Positions 22,671-34,056 of a stretch of DNA of 64,000 bases are shown here, piece by piece. Where the stretch lies: NCBI GenBank assembly GCA_034096865.1, contig JAWQFJ010001862.1:70001-134000 (forward strand). The letters are read 5' to 3'. The first letter of the stretch is position 1; every line of letters starts with the position of its first letter. The notes under the pieces are model-generated. The model was given only the letters and a program-made list of their open reading frames with translations, was not told the origin of the DNA and ran no database searches. The stretch comes from Theodoxus fluviatilis (taxonomy: Eukaryota; Mollusca; Gastropoda; Cycloneritida; Neritidae). Position numbers and translations under genes: made by a program.

Positions 22671-25600
22671 CGTTTACGTTTAGCTGGCGCTGTTTTCTAT
22701 GGCGCTGTGGTCTCTATGGCGCTTTGTTTTCTGTAGCGCTGTGTTTTCAATGGCGCTGTGTTCTCTATGGCGCTTTGTTTTCTGTAGCGCTGTATTTTCT
22801 GTGGCGCTGTTTTCTATGGCGCTGTGGTCTCTATGGCGCTGTGTTCTCTAAAGCACTGCCTTTACCAAGCAATGTCTGTTGTGTTGCAGAGGGAACGTCC
22901 GTACCCCCCTGGGCCCTGGCTGCCCTAAGGGAGTGCCTGCGGTTCCGAGGGGAGCAAGGCGAGGAGGGTGTGCTGGGCATGCTGGGGCTCGGGCTGGACG
23001 AGCACAGGTTCCACATCCTGTACGCCACCTCCCACCTCCAGTGCCTCAGAGATCACATCCAGGACCCTCGCCTGGTAAGGACCGCTGCTGGTCCTGCTTG
23101 TTGTCTTCATTGTAGTAGTTGTGGTTGTCGTTATTGTCGTCGTCATTGTTGCTGTACCACCGACACCTGAGGCTCGTGGAACGCTTCCACCAACGCTATA
23201 TTCGTACGATCCTGGAGATACACTGGAGCGACTACATCACAAATGTGGAAGTTTTAGAACGGCCTCAACTCACCAGCATAGAAACCATGCTTTTGAGATC
23301 TCAGCTGCGCTGAGCAGGCCATGTTTCCAGAATGGAAAACCACCGCCTGCCCAAGGTAGCACTATTTGGTGAGCTTTTCACTGGTCAACGTGGCAAAGGG
23401 GGTACGAAAAAGAGATACAAAGACTCTCTCAAGAAAGCCTTCGTCTCCTGCAACATCGATCCCCCGACAGTGGACCTCCGTCGCTGCTGACAGAGATGCC
23501 TGGCGCCACACCATCAATAAAGCCACGGCAGAGTTGGAGAGCTCCTGCAGGAACACACTGAAGAAGAAGCTTCAGAGGAAAAAAAAACCGAGAGGGCGTC
23601 ATGCTAGACCCTGGCCGGATCTTCCCCTGCGGCCGCTGTGGTCGGGCTTGCCTGTTCCGCATCGGCCTCTACAGCCACCAACTTGTCTGCGGTGGACGTG
23701 GACAGCAGCATCGACTCATCTTCGTTCGCGATGCAACGCCATAGATAGTTGTTGTTGTGGTTGTCATTGTTGTAGCTGTTGTTGCTATTGCTGTTGCTGG
23801 TGGTGGTGGTGCTGCTGCTGTTGCTTCTGCTGCTGCTGCTGCAGAAAAGAAAATCTTCACATGGATGCTTCGAGCGTGGTTACTGTAGTAATGTGGAGAG
23901 ACTGGACTGACTGGCGGGCAGACTTGCAGGTGGATGAATGGAATACACTGAAGAAAGATGTGGAATGATGGATGGATGGATGGACGGACGGACAGATGGA
24001 TGGATAAATGGATAGATGGATAGATAGATAGATAATGTGTGGACGGACGGATGGATGGATGGATAGATAGATGGATAGATAGATAGATAGATAGATATAT
24101 GTGTGGATGGACGGATGGATGGATGGATAGATAGATGGATAGATAGATAGATATATGTGTGGACGGACGGATGGATGGATGGATAGATAGATGGATAGAT
24201 AGATAGATACGTGTGTGGATGGATGAGTACACGAGTACGTTTCAATGCCCAAATAGACAAACAAATGTTAACATGAAACGAAGACGTACTATTATTGCAA
24301 CTCTGATGTAACTGATGTTTCACAAGTCCAAGCACGGGTGCTGGACGTTTCGCTCCATTTGCGACATTCTGAACGTCGTTTAGCTAAGATCCGGCCGCGT
24401 TAATGTATCTGCGTTTTGTGACAAACGTCTTGCTCGGCGGTACTGTACTCCATGCACCTTAACGGTGCGCGTGATTCGGGTGTAATCTTAAGCTAAACGA
24501 CGTTCCGAATGTCGCAAATGGGGCGAAACGTCCATGACCCCCAAGCACGCAGTAACCATCACATTTGCCTCATATCTGTTTCTGTGGTAGATCTCAAGGA
24601 CATTCAAGATTGTGAACCCAGATAATAGCATTGTCGCATCGCATTCTGACTTGGAGTGTCCTGACCTTGACGATGACCAGGTATTCTCGCACATGTTCTG
24701 ACTGCAGCAAAATGCAGCCTACAGGCGTGCTGTGTGTGTTGCAGGAGTTCACCCTGGCCCACCTGTTGGAGTTCAGCGTGCAGATCTCGGAAGCCATGGA
24801 CTACCTCAGCACCAAGGGCGTCGTCCACAGAGACCTTGCTACAAGAAACTGCTAGTGCGTAACGAGCTGCACACTGTGAACAGTAGAGTCGAGCCATGTC
24901 GTCAGTCTTTCTATTGCATTTGATATCGTTCCTAAAATAGAATATGTTGTTTGAACAAATATTCAACATCCAAATCCCATGGCCTGTATTTGAAGAGTCA
25001 TTGTTGCCTTGCATTGGTGGTAATCCATAATGGTCATGTAACCAGTGGCAGCATGTCGTCGCATTTGACAGAGACCAGTGGTGTTATAGCACAATTCTAA
25101 TCGTTATAAGCAAGTCGAAACAAATTACTTCGTAAACGGCGACTTATGACAACCTCCCATTTTTGACTCACATGCGAAGCAAAAGTGAGTCTATGTACTG
25201 AGCCGTGTCGTCCGTCCGTCCGGGCGTCCGGGCGTCCGTCCGTTCGGGCGGGCGTCCGTCCGTAAAAAACTTAAACGTTGGATTTTTCTCGGAGACTATT
25301 AAGTCTATCAACACCAAATGTGGCATGATGGTGTATGATGACAAGGCCTCAAAAAACATACATAGTGACTTGACCTTGCTTCAAGGTCAAGGTCACAGGA
25401 GCCATAAATGTGGTCTCAAAAACAGTCATTTTTCACATTTTCCCAATTTTCTCCCACGTTATTGAGAATGGCGACCTTAGCTACAAGTGGTATATAGGTC
25501 AAAGCAAGCCCTATCTTTTGATACCAGTTTGGTTGACCTTGCTTCAAGGTCAAGGTCACAGGAGCTCTTCAAAGTTGGATTGTATACATATTTTGAAGTG

Positions 25601-27346
25601 ACCTTGACCCTGAACTATGGAAGATAACTCTTCCAAACTTCATAACATTGTAGTACACATGTTATACTTTCATCATGAGACACATTTGGTCACATATCAT
25701 CAAGGTCAAGGTCACTTTGACCCTTATGAAATGTGACCAAAATGGGGTAGTGAACCACTAAAAGTGACCATATCTCATGGTAGAAAGTGCCAATAAGCAC
25801 CATTGTGCTTCCTATGTCTTGAATTAACAGCTTTGTGTTGCATGACCTTGGATGACCTTGACCTTGGGTCAAGGTCACATGTATTTTGGTAGGAAAAATG
25901 TGTAAAGCATTTCTTAGTGTATGATGTCATTGGTAGGTTTAGTTGTTTGACCTTGACCTTGAAGGTCACATGAAGGTCAAGGTCATATAAAGGTCAAGGT
26001 CAAGCATGTGAGTCGTATGGGCTTTGCCCTTCTTGTTTTTCTAGAAATGCGTTTTCTGACTCTGTATTCACGGTTTTCAGCCAAGTCAATGTAACTTTTT
26101 AAACAAAATATTCCAATCATGCTTTTGACTCCTCCTGACAATGTTGTCGTGTACACATTTCAGCGTGACGGAGAGCAGCTTTTGACTCCTCCTGACAATG
26201 TTGTGGTGTACACATTTCAGCGTGACGGAGAGCAGCTTTTGACTCCTACTGACAATGTTGTCGTGTACACATTTCAGCGTGACGGAGAGCAGCTTTTGAC
26301 TCCTCCTGACAATGTTGTCGTGTACACATTTCAGCGTGACGGAGAGCAGCTTTTGACTCCTCCTGACAATGTTGTCGTGTACACATTTCAGCGTGACGGA
26401 GAGCAGCTTTTGACTCCTCCTGACAATGTTGTCGTGTACACATTTCAGCGTGACGGAGAACAGCTTTTGACTTCTACTGACAATGTTGTCGTGTACACAT
26501 TTCAGCGTGACGGAGAGCAAGAGGGTGCAGGTGACGGACGGAGCGGCCGGGTCGGACCTCTACCCCAACGAATACGTCTTCGACAGTGTCAGGGGACGCT
26601 ACCTGCCCTTGAGGTGGATGGCTCCAGAATGCCTGAGAAGCGGCTTCTATGACACCAAGTCTGACGTGGTCAGTTCCCCCTTCCAATTCTTGGCGATGGA
26701 AAGAATTCAGATTGAAACGAAGACGCATTTTCCTGTCCCCAATACACAGACGACGCCCAACACGGGACAAACAAAAGATGTGGAGGTTCAGGAGGGGAAA
26801 GAATCGGCAACCTCTCGTTGAACACCACAGTAAATCTAATCCCCGAGCTATCGAGGTCTCTGACAAACTCTTAGATACATTTCCCAGTATGTTTTCATCA
26901 GCAAATTGCGCACAGTGAATATGTAGGTTGTAGTGTGTTACTAAGTACCATATGTAACAGATTTGTCCTTATAGCAGTTTGCTGCGTATGTGCTCGTATT
27001 AGTATAACGCCTTGACGCGTTGGACCTCTACTAGAACACAGTGGCTGTTTTTGCTTATTTCTTGTGAAAATACAGTGTGCCTGCCAGCCTCGTTTCTGAT
27101 GTTTCTTTGCTGCTCATGTCCAAATTGCAGAGCAACCTACACGGCTTACTTTTGTGTATTTGACCAGTGGTCATTTGGCGTGGTGATGTGGGAGCTCTTC
27201 ACTCGAGGCCAGCTGCCCTACTCCCAGGTGTCCGACGCAGAGGTGGAGCGGTGTGTCCTGGATGGCTTCCGTCTGGCTCGCCCTGACCCCGTGTCTGAGC
27301 CCCTGTACGTGGCCAGCATCTGTGTGTGTGTTAGTGTGTTAGTGCA

Positions 27347-27378
<32 letters not shown>

Positions 27379-27387
27379 CGTGCGTGC

Positions 27388-27418
<31 letters not shown>

Positions 27419-27458
27419 TGTGTGTTTGTGCGTGTGTGTGAGTGTGTGTGTGTGTGTG

Positions 27459-27508
<50 letters not shown>

Positions 27509-27805
27509 TGTGTTTGTGCGTGCGTGCGTGTGTGTGTGTGCGTGTTGATCTGCAGGGGGGAAAATGAGTTGGCGGGAACCTTCTGATTGATGACAGTAGC
27601 TGATTAGGTTGCCTTCCACTTCAATGAGTGTCAGACTGACTGGGTGTTGTGTTGCAGGTACCAGTTCATGATCAAATGCTGGGAGGAAGACAGCAGCCTA
27701 CGGCCGTCTTTCCTTGCAGTCAACCGAAGTTTGGACCCCTTTCTCAAGGGCAGCAGCTGCAATGTGGAGGAGAACTTCTACATGAACCAGGGGGAAATCA
27801 AATAA
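22291..27805 (+). CDS. RYK/MET/TAM-like tyrosine kinase, 3' part; probable pseudokinase
   Basis: Six plus-strand exons (22291-22580, 22890-23074, 24745-24854, 26506-26668, 27168-27304, 27658-27805) join in one frame to 343 residues plus TAA. Order: a ~70-residue helical-looking segment I do not recognise; a kinase N-lobe with a VVKAVN beta-3 lysine, RECLRFRG helix C and hinge [17 protein letters not shown]; then [48 protein letters not shown], and [14 protein letters not shown]. The tail ends [10 protein letters not shown]. The C-lobe is typical of receptor-type tyrosine kinases; TD-G-A in place of DFG recalls RYK's TD-N-A. No GxGxxG loop is visible before VVK. Likely catalytically weak or inactive (inference). 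Ectodomain and membrane exons were not found upstream, so the gene is 5'-incomplete here. Confidence 0.85.
22613..22668 (+). repeat. (GT)n just after a kinase splice donor
   Basis: About 24 GT repeats starting 33 nt downstream of the exon a donor. Confidence 0.96.
22683..22860. repeat. irregular ~17-35-bp repeat
   Basis: Repeated phrases of the type ATGGCGCTGTG(G/T)TCTCT and GTAGCGCTGTGTTTTC. Intronic. Confidence 0.75.
22890..23074 (+). CDS. kinase gene exon b (helix C to hinge)
   Basis: Acceptor TTGTGTTGCAG, donor CGCCTG|GTAAGG, phase 1 to 0. Codes [18 protein letters not shown] ... [18 protein letters not shown], which aligns to the helix C, beta-4, beta-5 and hinge region. Confidence 0.82.
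23155..23745 (+). mobile_element. LINE ORF2 C-terminus, broken, in kinase intron
   Basis: Reads [40 protein letters not shown], a TGA, then [40 protein letters not shown], and after a frame change [19 protein letters not shown]. Same LINE type as 18200-18775 but inserted on the other strand. Dead copy. Followed by (GTT)n and (GCT)n tracts. Confidence 0.8.
23945..24225. repeat. (GGAT)n/(GATA)n with ~66-bp higher-order period
   Basis: Blocks of GTGTGGACGGACGGATGG followed by ATAGATAG runs, repeated about four times. Confidence 0.94.
24343..24533. mobile_element. foldback MITE with 43-bp inverted ends
   Basis: The left end GGACGTTTCGCTCCATTTGC... is the reverse complement of the right end ...GCAAATGGGGCGAAACGTCC, with only two mismatches over 43 bp. 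The 105-bp centre (GATCCGGCCGCGTTAATG ... ACCTTAACGGTGCGCG) reappears at 62193 and, inverted, at 62353. Located in a kinase intron. Confidence 0.85.
24745..24854 (+). CDS. kinase gene exon c (HRDLATRN catalytic loop)
   Basis: Acceptor GTGTGTTGCAG|GAG. Codes [18 protein letters not shown] ... [11 protein letters not shown] and ends TGCTA|GTGCGT in phase 2. The TAG seen on reading through spans this exon end, and joining TA to the next exon's C gives TAC (Tyr). The kinase is therefore not truncated here. Confidence 0.85.
25165..26037 (-). mobile_element. AGGTCA-rich dispersed repeat, copy 2
   Basis: Reverse-oriented copy in the kinase intron between exons c and d: GACTCACATGCGAAGC ... GGGCTTTGCCCTTCTTGTT. 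It differs more from the other three copies than they do from each other (for example CTTCCAAACTTCATAACATT), so it is probably older. Confidence 0.85.
26121..26519 (+). repeat. 57-bp tandem array containing a splice acceptor, 7 copies
   Basis: The unit reads CTTTTGACTCCTCCTGAC, AATGTTGTCGTGTACAC, ATTTCAG|CGTGACGGAGAGCAG. Each copy carries intron end, AG acceptor and the first 15 exon bases. The last copy is the real start of kinase exon d. 57 is a multiple of three, which keeps long frames open on both strands. Confidence 0.95.
26506..26668 (+). CDS. kinase gene exon d (DGA motif, APE)
   Basis: Acceptor CACATTTCAG|CGTGACG, donor GACGTG|GTCAGT, phase 2 to 0. Codes [20 protein letters not shown] then NEYVF ... 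[20 protein letters not shown]. The acceptor used is the last of seven tandem copies. Any earlier copy would read AGCAGCTTTTGA and stop. Confidence 0.85.
27168..27304 (+). CDS. kinase gene exon e (helix F region)
   Basis: Acceptor TTTGACCAG|TGG, donor CCCCT|GTACGT, phase 0 to 2. Codes [20 protein letters not shown] then [20 protein letters not shown]. Confidence 0.87.
27321..27545 (+). repeat. (GT)n just after a kinase splice donor
   Basis: About 225 bp of interrupted GT repeats with GAGAGAGA and GCGTGCGT islands, beginning 16 nt after the exon e donor. Confidence 0.96.
27658..27805 (+). CDS. kinase gene last coding exon
   Basis: Acceptor GTGTTGCAG|GTACCAG. Codes [18 protein letters not shown], then a short tail ending [11 protein letters not shown] and TAA. 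The tail has one Tyr in an NFYMNQ context that could be a phosphosite (inference). Confidence 0.87.
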
Positions 27806-28130
27806 AGCACGCACAAGTTGCATCGCCCTAGCTGCCAAGGGAGGAAACTCCAATGACTCAATGAGAAACGACGAGCAAAGCAGCGACTTTTCTATGTGAA
27901 AGAGATGAGCGGTCTAACATATTTGCGTGCAAGAGAAATATGTTTCCAGTTCTCATTACGTAAACACACAAAGGTGGTCCCTGCGTGAAGGCTGTGTTGC
28001 GCAACCGGAAGTGCTGTACGACGTGAAAGGACGGGCGCATTTTGTGAACTAGGAAGAAGATTTCTGTAGCAACTCAAGTAACCAGCTGTAAAATACAAAT
28101 TAAAAAAATAACCATTCAGTCTACTCTTGT

Positions 28131-28136
28131 AATAAA
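28131..28136 (+). terminator. candidate poly(A) signal of the kinase gene
   Basis: AATAAA about 325 nt after the stop. Another AATAAA overlaps the stop codon at 27801-27806 and is probably too close to be the main signal. Confidence 0.5.
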
Positions 28137-28464
28137 ACTTGTTACGTAATTACGTTTCCTTCGTATGCGGCAGAGGAAATGCGCAGAACATTTAATCTAC
28201 TTCAAAGATGCTTCTCTCAAAGTCACTGAAAGGGAACTTTTCTTTGCTGTGCCTGTTATGCCTCGGTATTATTGAAACGCTCTTGTAGCCTGGCAAGTAA
28301 TTCCACGTGGTCATTACTGATTTTGACTTTCACCTGTGGGTCTTGAGTAAGACGTACTGGACATACCGTATCTCCTTACGAATTTCGTACAAAGTGAGAG
28401 ACCAGGAGGTTGGATTCTTGACTTCCTCACATTCGTGACATTGCATCCAACACCCAGTGATTTG

Positions 28465-28545
28465 GGTAGTCAATGGATTTACATAGCCTACTACGCTAAT
28501 AGAATGTAAAGCCTCATCCATCCATCCATCCATCCAACCATCCAT
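28465..28545 (+). repeat. SINE-like 3' relic with (CATC)n tail
   Basis: TTTACATAGCCTACTACGC, TAATAGAATGTAAAGCC, then CATCCATCC. A further case of the SINE end running into tetranucleotides. Confidence 0.5.
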
Positions 28546-28693
28546 CATCTATCCCATTTGATTTTAAGGTCAACGTTTCTGTTTGATTACGAATTATCTC
28601 CCTTACGCAAAAGGCGACTTACCTCCCTTTGAGTTAGTATTTAGTAGCCACCAGTTCTTATGCACAATAGTAGGTTCAGCTCAGTATTATTTA

Positions 28694-29170
<477 letters not shown>

Positions 29171-29262
29171 TATGGATTAGCTCACTCGGTAGCGCGTCGA
29201 ATATTTTTTTGTCGCTGGGACATGCTTGGTTGTAGGGGATGCGCGTACGGGTTCGAATTCAA
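29171..29262 (+). repeat. tRNA-like remnant
   Basis: TGGATTAGCTCACTCGGTAGCGCG resembles an A-box/D-arm and ACGGGTTCGAATTC a B-box, about 50 bp further apart than in a tRNA. A second B-box-like GCGGGTTCGAACCCG lies at 29406. Probably degenerate tRNA-derived repeats. Confidence 0.35.
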
Positions 29263-29459
29263 ACAGCAGCTTTTTTTGGTTAATGTGTGTATGGTATTCG
29301 AGATAGAGAGAGAGAGCCACCCCACCCGTTGTTGTACACGTGAGAGGTTTCGAATTTCACCCCCCCCCCCCCCCCCCCACCCCCCCACCCTTTTTCTCGA
29401 AAGGTTGCGGGTTCGAACCCGATTTTTTTTTTTTTGCGGGTTTTTTAATGCCAAAACCT

Positions 29460-31523
29460 GGAGGTTCAGCGCCAGCGGTTTTTATTTTAATGCCTAAGAT
29501 TCAGCAAAGTAAATGGTAAAAAAGTTTGTCACGATATAGAACACGAGTCTGAATTTACTATCCTGCACACGACTGCGTTCTTAATTGACATATAAGGAAA
29601 ATTGTGATAACATGTTTTGTTGTTGTTTATAACCCAATAATTCACATTCTGTTTGCTTTGAACTGCTTTGAATTAGTTTGAAACTCAAGTATGTGTATGT
29701 GTGCGTGTGCGTGTGTCTGTGTGCGTGCATGTTTGTTTGTGTGCCTTCTGGCTTAAGCATTTGTCAGCGTATAGACTTTATGTATCACATTTTTCGTTAA
29801 AAACTTGTAAAGTAATATTACGGTTCGTGTTTATGAAAATATGAGAAAACAAAACAAAAACGCATGTATTGCCGTGGAACCGTATTTTGATGTCTGCATT
29901 TTATAAACTGAATAATTCCTTGCACTCTTTTCTAACCGAAGAAAATGTAACATTGGAAACGATGTTACGTACGTGTGTTGAAAGCTGAAGTTCATGAGCA
30001 CTTCTCCTTGTGCGTGTGGTTTTTCTCGTTCTTATCCAAACATTGAACTTTCACCCCGACGTCTTTGTCGAGTTGATTTTCTGAAAGTCGTCACGTGGTT
30101 TGTGGAGCTCCGCGTGCTCGCCTGCCGTGATGATCGACGTCACATCCTGCTGTGGCCACTGTTGGTGCTACCAGGGCGTGGATACTTTCCTTCCAGGCTA
30201 AAATGTCAGGACACAGAGAAGCAGAAGAAAAAGTGATCATCTGGGCCAAGGCTGTTCACACGCAAACAAGTTGCTGATGCAGTAATATGTCGCGGATGAA
30301 AAACCCAACAAACTCGTTATCCCTAAAACCATGCATCAAGACAGGGTTCCGTCCTGCTCAAGAAGCATTATGACCAAATATCTCTTACCCAAGATGTGCT
30401 GCTGACAGAAAGAGCAGCCTTGAAGAACATTTTATTGTATGAATGCCTTTTTCATCGGATGAACAGACTTTTTGTATTCTGTAAAATGCGACGAAAAGCT
30501 ACCATACATTTACAGTTATAATTGTCATGGAGGACTGTGTCTGTGTTATGCCTGGAGAATCCAGTTGTTGACACTGGTAACGTGCACGATTAAGTTATTT
30601 TCCAGGAGACCTCGTCTCCACAGACAAAATGAACCACACATGATGTATTCTGGCAGAAAATGAACGCAGCAGCAAGATGCATTTCTCCAAGCATACTTCC
30701 ATTATAAAAAATGAACGATCTCGACTCTTCCAGGGAATAAAGGGGACTTGAAGAGCAGATTTGTACAAATCCCCTGCTTTTCTCCCATTCTGGAGTCGGG
30801 GTGTTCTCAGCCTACCTCACTCCCCAAACTTTTACAGATTTGCTCACACTTGCAGTGTGGTTGTTCCGACAGTTGAGGAGGAGAGGGAAGATGTAGTAGT
30901 AGTACTGTATTGCAATAACAGCAACATGACAACATGGACATGTACCAGATACAAGGTGGGTGATGGTTGGAGCTGTGCCATTCCAGCAGGTCTGGCACAT
31001 GATTTCAGTGCGCACGAAAAAGTCTTCATTCCTTACTGTGAACATGGGCAATACTGCTCAGAAGGACGAACTTTTGTGATAAAGTGTAGTGTTATGGTAC
31101 TACTATTTCTACTGCTACTAGTTTTATGGTGCCTTTGGATGTAAAATAGTTACTGGTTTCATTCCTCCATCATTGCTTGTACAGTCTATGAAAGAAACAA
31201 TCTACATTAAAGCATAGCGTTACCATTTTTCTTTATAATTAAGTAGGAATAGTTCTAATTTCATCATTTTATTGCCTAATTAGCACCAAAAAAAGTTTAA
31301 CAGCTCCAAAACTGGTCCAAGAAGTATCCCACTCATTCCAAAAATGTGGTGAAGAATCAGGGAAAAAGGATTGCTAACACATGATCTACCAACCAAGATG
31401 CTTAGAACATGATCCAGACTATAAGATATCTTGCAAAAATGCATGAGATAATCATACCAGTACTGAGAAAAACATTCGTTGAAAACGAACGACTCATCAA
31501 GCTGATATTCTTCTTGTCGATCG
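29460..31523. other. intergenic, no gene supported
   Basis: No splice-bounded or conserved coding sequence recognised. An open frame at 30761-31144 ends in a hydrophobic run (VMVLLFLLLLVLW) but starts at a non-ATG codon and shows no family resemblance, so it is not called. Confidence 0.45.
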
Positions 31524-31700
31524 CTAGATGATTGCGCCAGTCGCCCGCACAAATGCAGCTGTTCTCCGCAGCTCCTCCAGGTTGCCATAGAGTTTGCTCC
31601 TCACTGGTGTTGGGTCTGGCCACGTGGCTCTTCTGAGGGCATCATGGTGGGGGCAGTCTTGGAGAAGGTGTTCACCGGTCATCGAGGCAGTGTCGCAAGA
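31524..31700 (-). mobile_element. LINE RNase H-end fragment
   Basis: The minus frame reads CDTASMTGEHLLQDCPHHDA, LRRATWPDP, VRSKLYGNLEELRRTAAFVR, ATGAII and a stop. This is the very C-terminal end of a common mollusc/invertebrate non-LTR retrotransposon ORF2. 5'-truncated. Confidence 0.75.
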
Positions 31701-32315
31701 TCAATCAAGCTGATGAAAGGTTCCACTTTGATTGAATTCATTCAGTATTGGTTTCACAAACCAGATATGACCTGCTTTGTATTAGCATCAGTACCGCTTT
31801 AGATATCCCTCCTGTTGGTATTATCATATATCCTTAGTTACCATTAGCTGGAATGCAACTGACCATTTTGAGCTTTCAATGCCTGCTCCAGATGCTTGGC
31901 TTTTTCAGATTGAGAGTTAATTTGTGCTCGAAAATTTGAAGCAAAAGGTTTGTTTCCTTAGTTCCTGCTTGTCTCATTATGTATTTAGAGTTGGTCAAGA
32001 TTGACTTCCACTTGTGAAATATTTGTACTGCTGCAGTGTGGATACATTGTAAAAATGAATCATTTACCAGTGGCGATTATTGAAACATTTAAAATTGTGT
32101 ACAGAAAACTTGAAGATCAAATAAACATTTGGCAACATCTGAGGGTTTTCTTTTTCTTTCCCTTGTTACCAAAGTGTGAATATCTTCAAAATGCTCTGCA
32201 TGAATAATCATGACACTCCATCCGCAACTCTTTGTCAGAAGTTGGCAAGGAGATGCCACCACGCATTTCAAGGATGGCTAACTGCATGCCAACCATACTC
32301 AAGCCGGGGATGGAT
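31701..32315. other. intergenic, no gene seen
   Basis: AT-rich; nothing recognised. Confidence 0.5.
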
Positions 32316-32512
32316 AGATGGATAGTTTTACGACTTATCAGCCTTTGTAGGCTATTTAAGGCCATGAAGCACGAAAATCACAAGAACAGTTTAGAGTAAA
32401 CGTAATCCAGTCACGACGTCCCTAGTTATTTATTCGCCTCTTACGAATCGTGTAGGGAGACGCGGTGGGTCAATTCTTACCCCGAACCCACAGGGGGACC
32501 AAGCCGGGGACT
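32316..32512 (-). repeat. SINE-like element, full length, reverse
   Basis: Reverse-strand copy: TTTTACGACTTATCAGCC, TTTGTAGGCTATTTAAGGCC, GCACGAAAATCAC, CGCCTCTTACGAATCGTG, GTGGGTCAATTCTTACCCCG, AACCCACAGGGGG. One of the best preserved copies. Confidence 0.8.
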
Positions 32513-32744
32513 ACTACTGGCTTGGCCTCAGCAATAGGAGAGTTCTCTCCGCCATGCCATCAAGCTCAGAGCACATTGCTCCAATTAACTGTTGTGCATT
32601 ACCTCGAGGGAACCAAGTGCCTTCTTGCTTAGCAAAGTACCATCTAGCCTTCCTAATATCTTCTCAATCTTCTAGCAACTCTTACTGACATTACGAAACT
32701 TGCCATCCCTAGGATTCCCTGCAGTCCTTGTTTCCTCGACTTAA

Positions 32745-33248
32745 AGGCCTTCGCACACGAGGCAATTCCACACGCCACACAGGGACTGACAAAGGCCTTC
32801 GCACACAAGGCAATTCCACACGCCACACAGGGACTGACAAAGGCCTTCGCACACGAGGCAATTCCACACGCCACACAGGGACTGACAAAGGCCTTCACGC
32901 ACAAGGCAATTCCACACGCCACACAGGGACTGACAAAGGCCTTCGCACACGAGGCAATTCCACACGCCACACAGGGACTGACAAAGGCCTTCGCACACGA
33001 GGCAATTCCACACGCCACACAGGGACTGACAAAGGCCTTCGCACACGAGGCAATTCCACACGCCACACAGGGACTGACAAAGGCCTTCGCACACGAGGCA
33101 ATTTCACACGCCACACAGGGACTGACAAAAATATATCCCGATGGCAGAGCGCTACTGACGCCTTTGCTCCACTCTTGCCAGCCGTGATTGGCTGCCACAA
33201 TGACGCTTGCAAGATTGCCAGGGTAAAATTGCCTCGTGTGCAACGGGC
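32745..33248. mobile_element. TTAA-flanked MITE with amplified terminal repeat
   Basis: TTAA at 32741-32744 and 33249-33252 brackets AGGCCTTCGCACACGAGGC ... and ... GCCTCGTGTGCAACGGGCT. The ends are inverted repeats sharing GCACACGAGGCAATT. The left terminal sequence is tandemly amplified eight times (see the 48-bp array). No coding capacity. Confidence 0.7.
32746..33130. repeat. 48-bp tandem array, 8 copies
   Basis: The unit reads GGCCTTCGCACACGAGGC, AATTCCACACGCCACACAG, GGACTGACAAA. 48 is a multiple of three, so 16-residue peptide repeats are open on both strands; they are not evidence of a gene. The unit starts with the MITE terminal repeat. Confidence 0.95.
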
Positions 33249-33824
33249 TTAAGCAACATGCTTCAGATGTGCCCGATGCAATGCAGTCTCAGATTCTGGT
33301 TTGTAGTGTATATGGTCTGCTGCATGCAAAGAATCTGGTGGCAGCCTTGAATGAAGGATACTGGATAGCTCGAACTTTCCACATGAAACTTAGCAGATCA
33401 GATGTATTGATTCCAGCTAGTCAATATTTCTTGACATTGGATATCCATGTCCATACATTCAATCTAGAACAGCTCGATAGCCCATCAGTGTTGCCTCCCA
33501 TGTCATTCCATTATATTATATAGCTTAGCACATGGCCTATCCAGTGGGAACGCCAAAATAATGTACACTGCAGCTTTCCCCACTTGCACACAGGGTTTCC
33601 ACCACTACAGCTCATACTCCTTTTCCTCTCCAGCAACTTCTTTCACCAGCATTGCAGTGGCCCATCTGTCTTTAGGTTTTGTATGGCCAAAGTATTCCAA
33701 AAGACTTGCCAGTTGTGGCAGTTTAAGGAGCAATCCACCTTCTGAGAAAACTTGGCAGCACACACAGAAATGGCACAGCCTTGACAAGCAACAACCACAT
33801 GACAAAAATATGGAAATTCATCAG

Positions 33825-33830
33825 TTTATT
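33825..33830 (-). terminator. candidate poly(A) signal of OGA
   Basis: TTTATT on the plus strand (AATAAA on the minus strand), about 230 nt downstream of the OGA stop codon. Confidence 0.5.
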
Positions 33831-34056
33831 CAACAGGACGATTGCACAACTAAAATTCACCGATGACATGTACTTTGTACAAAATGCAAATTTTATCACA
33901 GTTATCACTGAAAAATAAATACCACTTGTGCTTCAGATCACGATCCTTTCTAAAAATACAGAGAAAATACACAAATGGAGGCAGACATCACATTCGCCAC
34001 TTTGCAACTCCTGGAAGTCAGCACCAACTGAAGACAGTGTAGAGAAGACTGCACCC

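Noticed and set aside
24841..24923. Apparent nonsense or frameshift right after HRDLATRNC
   Set aside because: TAG spans the exon end. A donor at TGCTA|GTGCGT joined to the acceptor at 26506 gives TAC and keeps alignment spacing with RYK, so no mutation is needed.
26086..26520. Minus-strand 144-residue repeat protein
   Set aside because: Antisense reading of the 57-bp splice-acceptor array.
30761..31144. 127-codon frame with hydrophobic C-terminus
   Set aside because: No ATG start, no family resemblance, and the hydrophobic run comes from T-rich sequence.
32653..33252. Proteins of ~170-196 residues with 16-residue repeats
   Set aside because: Produced by a 48-bp tandem DNA repeat, open on both strands because 48 is divisible by three.
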